DNA of 64,000 nucleotides from Clostridia bacterium (GTDB lineage Bacteria; Bacillota; Clostridia; Oscillospirales; Acutalibacteraceae). Below are positions 61,394 through 64,000 of this stretch, in pieces. The stretch spans positions 62,001 to 126,000 of the forward strand of contig CAAFXS010000014.1 of the NCBI GenBank assembly GCA_900767025.1, given 5' to 3'. The position numbers and the translations under genes are program-made. The stretch's first letter is position 1; every line of letters begins with the position of its first letter. Under the pieces are notes generated by a model. The model was not told where the DNA came from, did not search any database, and saw only the letters and a list, made by a program, of their open reading frames with translations.

Positions 61394-63139
61394 ATGAAAA
61401 TAGTTATCGGTGAAGGCTCCTGCGGTATTGCGGCAGGTGCTGAAAAGGTTAGGCAGGCTCTGCTTAAGGAAAATCTTAACGGTGCAGAGCTTACCATTGC
61501 AGGCTGTATCGGTATGTGCTACCTTGAACCCATTGTTGACATTTACAATGAGGGCGAGGATGTTAAAAGGCTCGTAAGAGTTACCGAGGCAGACGCGGAA
61601 AAAATTGCAAAATATGCACAGACAAATGATGAAAGCTTTATTTCCCATTTACTTGTAAGTGATGAGGATAAAGAATTTCTTGAAAAGCAGACCCGTATTG
61701 CTCTTCGCAGATGCGGTATAATCAACCCGGAAAGCCTTGAGGACTTTACCCGAGCAGGCGGATATTCCGCTTTAAAGAAAGCCGTTACCCAAATGACACC
61801 CGAAGAGGTTATTGAGGTTATAAAGGTATCCGGTCTTGCAGGCAGAGGCGGCGCAGGCTTCCCAACTTGGTTTAAATGGAACGCCGCAAGGCAGAGCGAG
61901 GGCGAGGAAAAGTACCTTATCTGCAATGCCGACGAGGGCGACCCCGGTGCATTTATGGACAGGGCGGTTATCGAAAGTGACCCGCACAATCTTATTGAGG
62001 GTATGCTTATCGGTGCGTACGCCATCGGTGCAAAGAATGCCGTTGTATATGTAAGGGCAGAATATCCCCTTGCAATCAAAAGACTTGAAAAGGCTATCAG
62101 CGACGCTGAAAAGGCAGGTTATCTGGGTGAAAATATTTTCGGCACTGATTTCTCCTGCAAAATGACCATAAAAGCAGGCGCAGGCGCATTTGTATGCGGT
62201 GAGGAAACGGCTCTTATTGAATCCCTTGAGGGCCACAGAGGTATGCCAAGGCTTAAGCCGCCTTTCCCTGCTCAAAGCGGTTACTGGAGAAAGCCGTCAA
62301 ACATCAACAATGTTGAAACCTTTGCCAATGTTTCCTGGATTATCGAAAACGGCGGTGAGGCATTTGCCGCAATGGGAACAGAGGGATCAAAGGGCACAAA
62401 GGTATTTGCCGTTACAGGCAAGGTTAAAAGAAGCGGACTTGTTGAAATTCCAATGGGTAAAACTCTGCGTGATGTTATTTTTGACATCGGCGGCGGAATG
62501 AAGGGCGACAAGGAATTTAAAGCCGTGCAGATGGGCGGTCCCTCAGGCGGTTGTATCCCTGCCGATTTAATTGACACTGTTATTGACTACAAGGCTTTAG
62601 GCGCAACAGGCGCAATAATGGGTTCAGGCGGTATGGTTGTTATGGACGAAGGCACCTGTATGGTGGGAATGGCTAAATTCTTCCTGGATTTCACCGCAAA
62701 GGAAAGCTGCGGAAAATGCGTTCACTGCCGTATCGGCACAACAAGGATGCTTGAAATCCTAACCCGTATTACCGAGGGCGAAGGCCGTGAGGGTGATGTG
62801 GAGCTTCTTGAGGAGCTGTGCTACGGTATAAAGGACGGTGCGCTTTGCGGTCTCGGTCAAACTGCACCCAACCCCGTACTTACAACCATTAAATATTTTA
62901 AAGACGAATACACCGCTCATATTAATGACAAATCCTGCCCTGCAGGTGAATGCTCTGCACTGATTGAATATTCCATTGACAGTGAAAAGTGCAAGGGCTG
63001 TACCCTTTGTGCAAGGAACTGCCCTGTGGGCGCAATCAGCGGAAGCGTTAAAAATTCACACACCATTGACACTGACAAGTGCATAAAATGCGGAAAATGT
63101 ATGTCATCCTGCAAATTCGGTGCAGTTATTATTAAGTAA
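61394..63139 (+). CDS. NuoF-like flavoprotein subunit (FMN, NAD(P)H-binding, iron-sulfur)
   Basis: A 581-residue subunit like HydB/HndC. It has an N-terminal thioredoxin-like [2Fe-2S] domain (G-S-C-G-I-A-A-G-A and G-C-I-G-M-C). The NuoF core follows, with the FMN/NADH motif G-R-G-G-A-G-F-P-T-W-F-K-W and C-N-A-D-E-G-D-P-G-A-F. The [4Fe-4S] motif S-C-G-K-C-V-H-C-R-I-G-T comes next. The C-terminal 2x[4Fe-4S] domain has C-K-G-C-T-L-C-A-R-N-C-P and C-I-K-C-G-K-C-M-S-S-C. This is the site of NAD(P)H oxidation or reduction and, in bifurcating relatives, of ferredoxin coupling. Confidence 0.94.
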   Translation: MKIVIGEGSCGIAAGAEKVRQALLKENLNGAELTIAGCIGMCYLEPIVDIYNEGEDVKRLVRVTEADAEKIAKYAQTNDESFISHLLVSDEDKEFLEKQTRIALRRCGIINPESLEDFTRAGGYSALKKAVTQMTPEEVIEVIKVSGLAGRGGAGFPTWFKWNAARQSEGEEKYLICNADEGDPGAFMDRAVIESDPHNLIEGMLIGAYAIGAKNAVVYVRAEYPLAIKRLEKAISDAEKAGYLGENIFGTDFSCKMTIKAGAGAFVCGEETALIESLEGHRGMPRLKPPFPAQSGYWRKPSNINNVETFANVSWIIENGGEAFAAMGTEGSKGTKVFAVTGKVKRSGLVEIPMGKTLRDVIFDIGGGMKGDKEFKAVQMGGPSGGCIPADLIDTVIDYKALGATGAIMGSGGMVVMDEGTCMVGMAKFFLDFTAKESCGKCVHCRIGTTRMLEILTRITEGEGREGDVELLEELCYGIKDGALCGLGQTAPNPVLTTIKYFKDEYTAHINDKSCPAGECSALIEYSIDSEKCKGCTLCARNCPVGAISGSVKNSHTIDTDKCIKCGKCMSSCKFGAVIIK

Positions 63140-63153
63140 GGAGGAGCGTAAAA

Positions 63154-64000
63154 ATGGATATGATTAAGTTAACGATTAACGGACAAGAAATTACTGCTCC
63201 TGCCGGCAGTACAATACTTGAGGCTGCCAAAGCCAACGGAATATACATACCAACCCTTTGCTATGACGAGGCGGTAGAGGTTTACGGTGCCTGCGGACTT
63301 TGTGTTGTTGAGGCTGAGGGTGTGCCAAAGCTTCTTCGCTCCTGCTCTGCAAAAATCAGTGAGGGTATGGTTATCAATACCGAAAGCGAAAGAGTTGTTA
63401 AATCAAGAAAAATTGCAATGGAGCTTTTGATGTCGGCACACGACGGCGACTGCATTGCACCATGTCAACTTGCCTGCCCGGCAAACACAGACTGTCAGGG
63501 ATATGTGGGACTTATTGCCAACGGTGAATTTGACGCGGCTCTTAAGCTTATTAAAAATAAAATTTCTCTGCCTGCATCAATCGGCAGAGTTTGCCCACAT
63601 CCTTGCGAAAAGGCTTGCAGAAGGGCAAAGGTTGAGGAGCCAATCAACATTGCTCAACTCAAAGCCTTTGCGGCAGACCTTGATTTAAAGGGCGATGCGT
63701 ATATCCCCGAATGTGCAGAAAGCACAGGCAAAAAGGTTGCAATCGTAGGCGGCGGTCCTGCCGGACTTACTGCGGCGCTTTATTTAAGAACTCTCGGTCA
63801 TCAGGTTACAGTTTTTGATATGATGGACAAAATGGGCGGTTTGCTCCGCTACGGTATTCCCCAGTACAGACTGCCTAAAGAGGTCCTTGATGCCGAGATT
63901 TCCGTTATTGAAAAAACAGGTGTTAACCTTGTTAACAATGTAAAATTCGGCAGGGATATTACACTTGAAATGCTCAAGAGCGTTAACGACGCGGTTATTC
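63154..64000 (+). CDS. [2Fe-2S]/GltD-like FAD oxidoreductase subunit, possibly an [FeFe]-hydrogenase (3' truncated by window)
   Basis: The frame starts at an ATG with a GGAGG-type SD and runs off the right edge; 282 codons are visible. The N-terminus is a plant-type [2Fe-2S] domain (about 1-80, with Y-G-A-C-G-L-C-V-V). A GltD-like iron-sulfur and FAD domain follows (C-I-A-P-C-Q-L-A-C-P, C-P-H-P-C-E-K-A-C, then the dinucleotide motif V-G-G-G-P-A-G-L-T-A-A). This architecture occurs in large proteins that end in an [FeFe]-hydrogenase H-cluster domain (glutamate-synthase-linked type) and in NAD(P)-linked formate dehydrogenase systems. The decisive part is outside the window. Confidence 0.85.
   Translation, partial: MDMIKLTINGQEITAPAGSTILEAAKANGIYIPTLCYDEAVEVYGACGLCVVEAEGVPKLLRSCSAKISEGMVINTESERVVKSRKIAMELLMSAHDGDCIAPCQLACPANTDCQGYVGLIANGEFDAALKLIKNKISLPASIGRVCPHPCEKACRRAKVEEPINIAQLKAFAADLDLKGDAYIPECAESTGKKVAIVGGGPAGLTAALYLRTLGHQVTVFDMMDKMGGLLRYGIPQYRLPKEVLDAEISVIEKTGVNLVNNVKFGRDITLEMLKSVNDAVI

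Noticed and set aside
1..64000. CRISPR arrays, tRNA or rRNA genes
   Set aside because: No regularly spaced direct repeats and no cloverleaf or rRNA-like sequence was noticed on reading both strands; a dedicated tRNA scan was not possible.

Overview
The window looks like the chromosome of an anaerobic, low-to-moderate GC member of the Clostridia, most like the Ruminococcaceae/Oscillospiraceae. The evidence is a Firmicutes-type dcw cluster with mraZ and a PASTA-containing penicillin-binding protein, meso-DAP-type MurE, a teichoic-acid type glycerophosphotransferase, ECF and BMP-type transporters, an NADH-dehydrogenase-like flavin/iron-sulfur complex typical of [FeFe]-hydrogenase bifurcating systems, and short palindromic repeats of a kind common in gut Clostridia. 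Taxonomy is inferred from gene content only.

Layout. 1-1.6 kb: 3' part of a GH38-type alpha-mannosidase. 1.8-16.1 kb (minus strand): division and cell wall cluster mraZ-rsmH-ftsL-pbp-murE-murF-mraY-ftsW-murG-murA-ftsQ-ftsZ. A consensus promoter and a 10-bp phased MraZ-box-like array precede mraZ. murD is absent from its usual place, where a MITE-like repeat sits instead. 16.3-17.7 kb: a GPH-type sugar symporter. 17.8-22.6 kb (minus): an unusual five-gene operon of split transketolase, class III aminotransferase and two SCP2-like proteins. 22.8-27.4 kb (minus): glyA, glycerophosphotransferase, aminotransferase, trpS. 27.5 kb: yebC. 28.3-33.9 kb (minus): xpt plus a BMP-family nucleoside-type ABC importer. 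34.1-37.7 kb (plus): small membrane protein, DUF523, GNAT, an APH-like kinase and a MATE pump.

37.7-43.9 kb (minus): F-type ATP synthase operon atpB-E-F-(H+A)-G-D-C, in which delta and alpha are one continuous reading frame. 44.1-46.6 kb: proS and galE. 46.8-50.2 kb (minus): a run of small membrane proteins with an XRE/DUF2975 pair. 49.5-53.6 kb (minus): an ECF transporter headed by an MreB paralogue. 53.6-58.6 kb (minus): recD2 interrupted by a 2.77-kb group II intron exactly inside helicase motif VI. 58.7-60.8 kb: a transglutaminase-like protein and a HAD phosphatase. 60.9-64 kb: NuoE-like, NuoF-like and GltD-fused subunits, the last running off the window.

The most notable items are the delta-alpha ATP synthase fusion with a plausible internal start for free alpha, the transketolase/aminotransferase/SCP2 operon (chemistry consistent with making a 2-amino-1,3-diol, possibly a lipid base), and the precisely mappable group II intron in recD2. 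No tRNA, rRNA, CRISPR array or recognisable riboswitch was seen.
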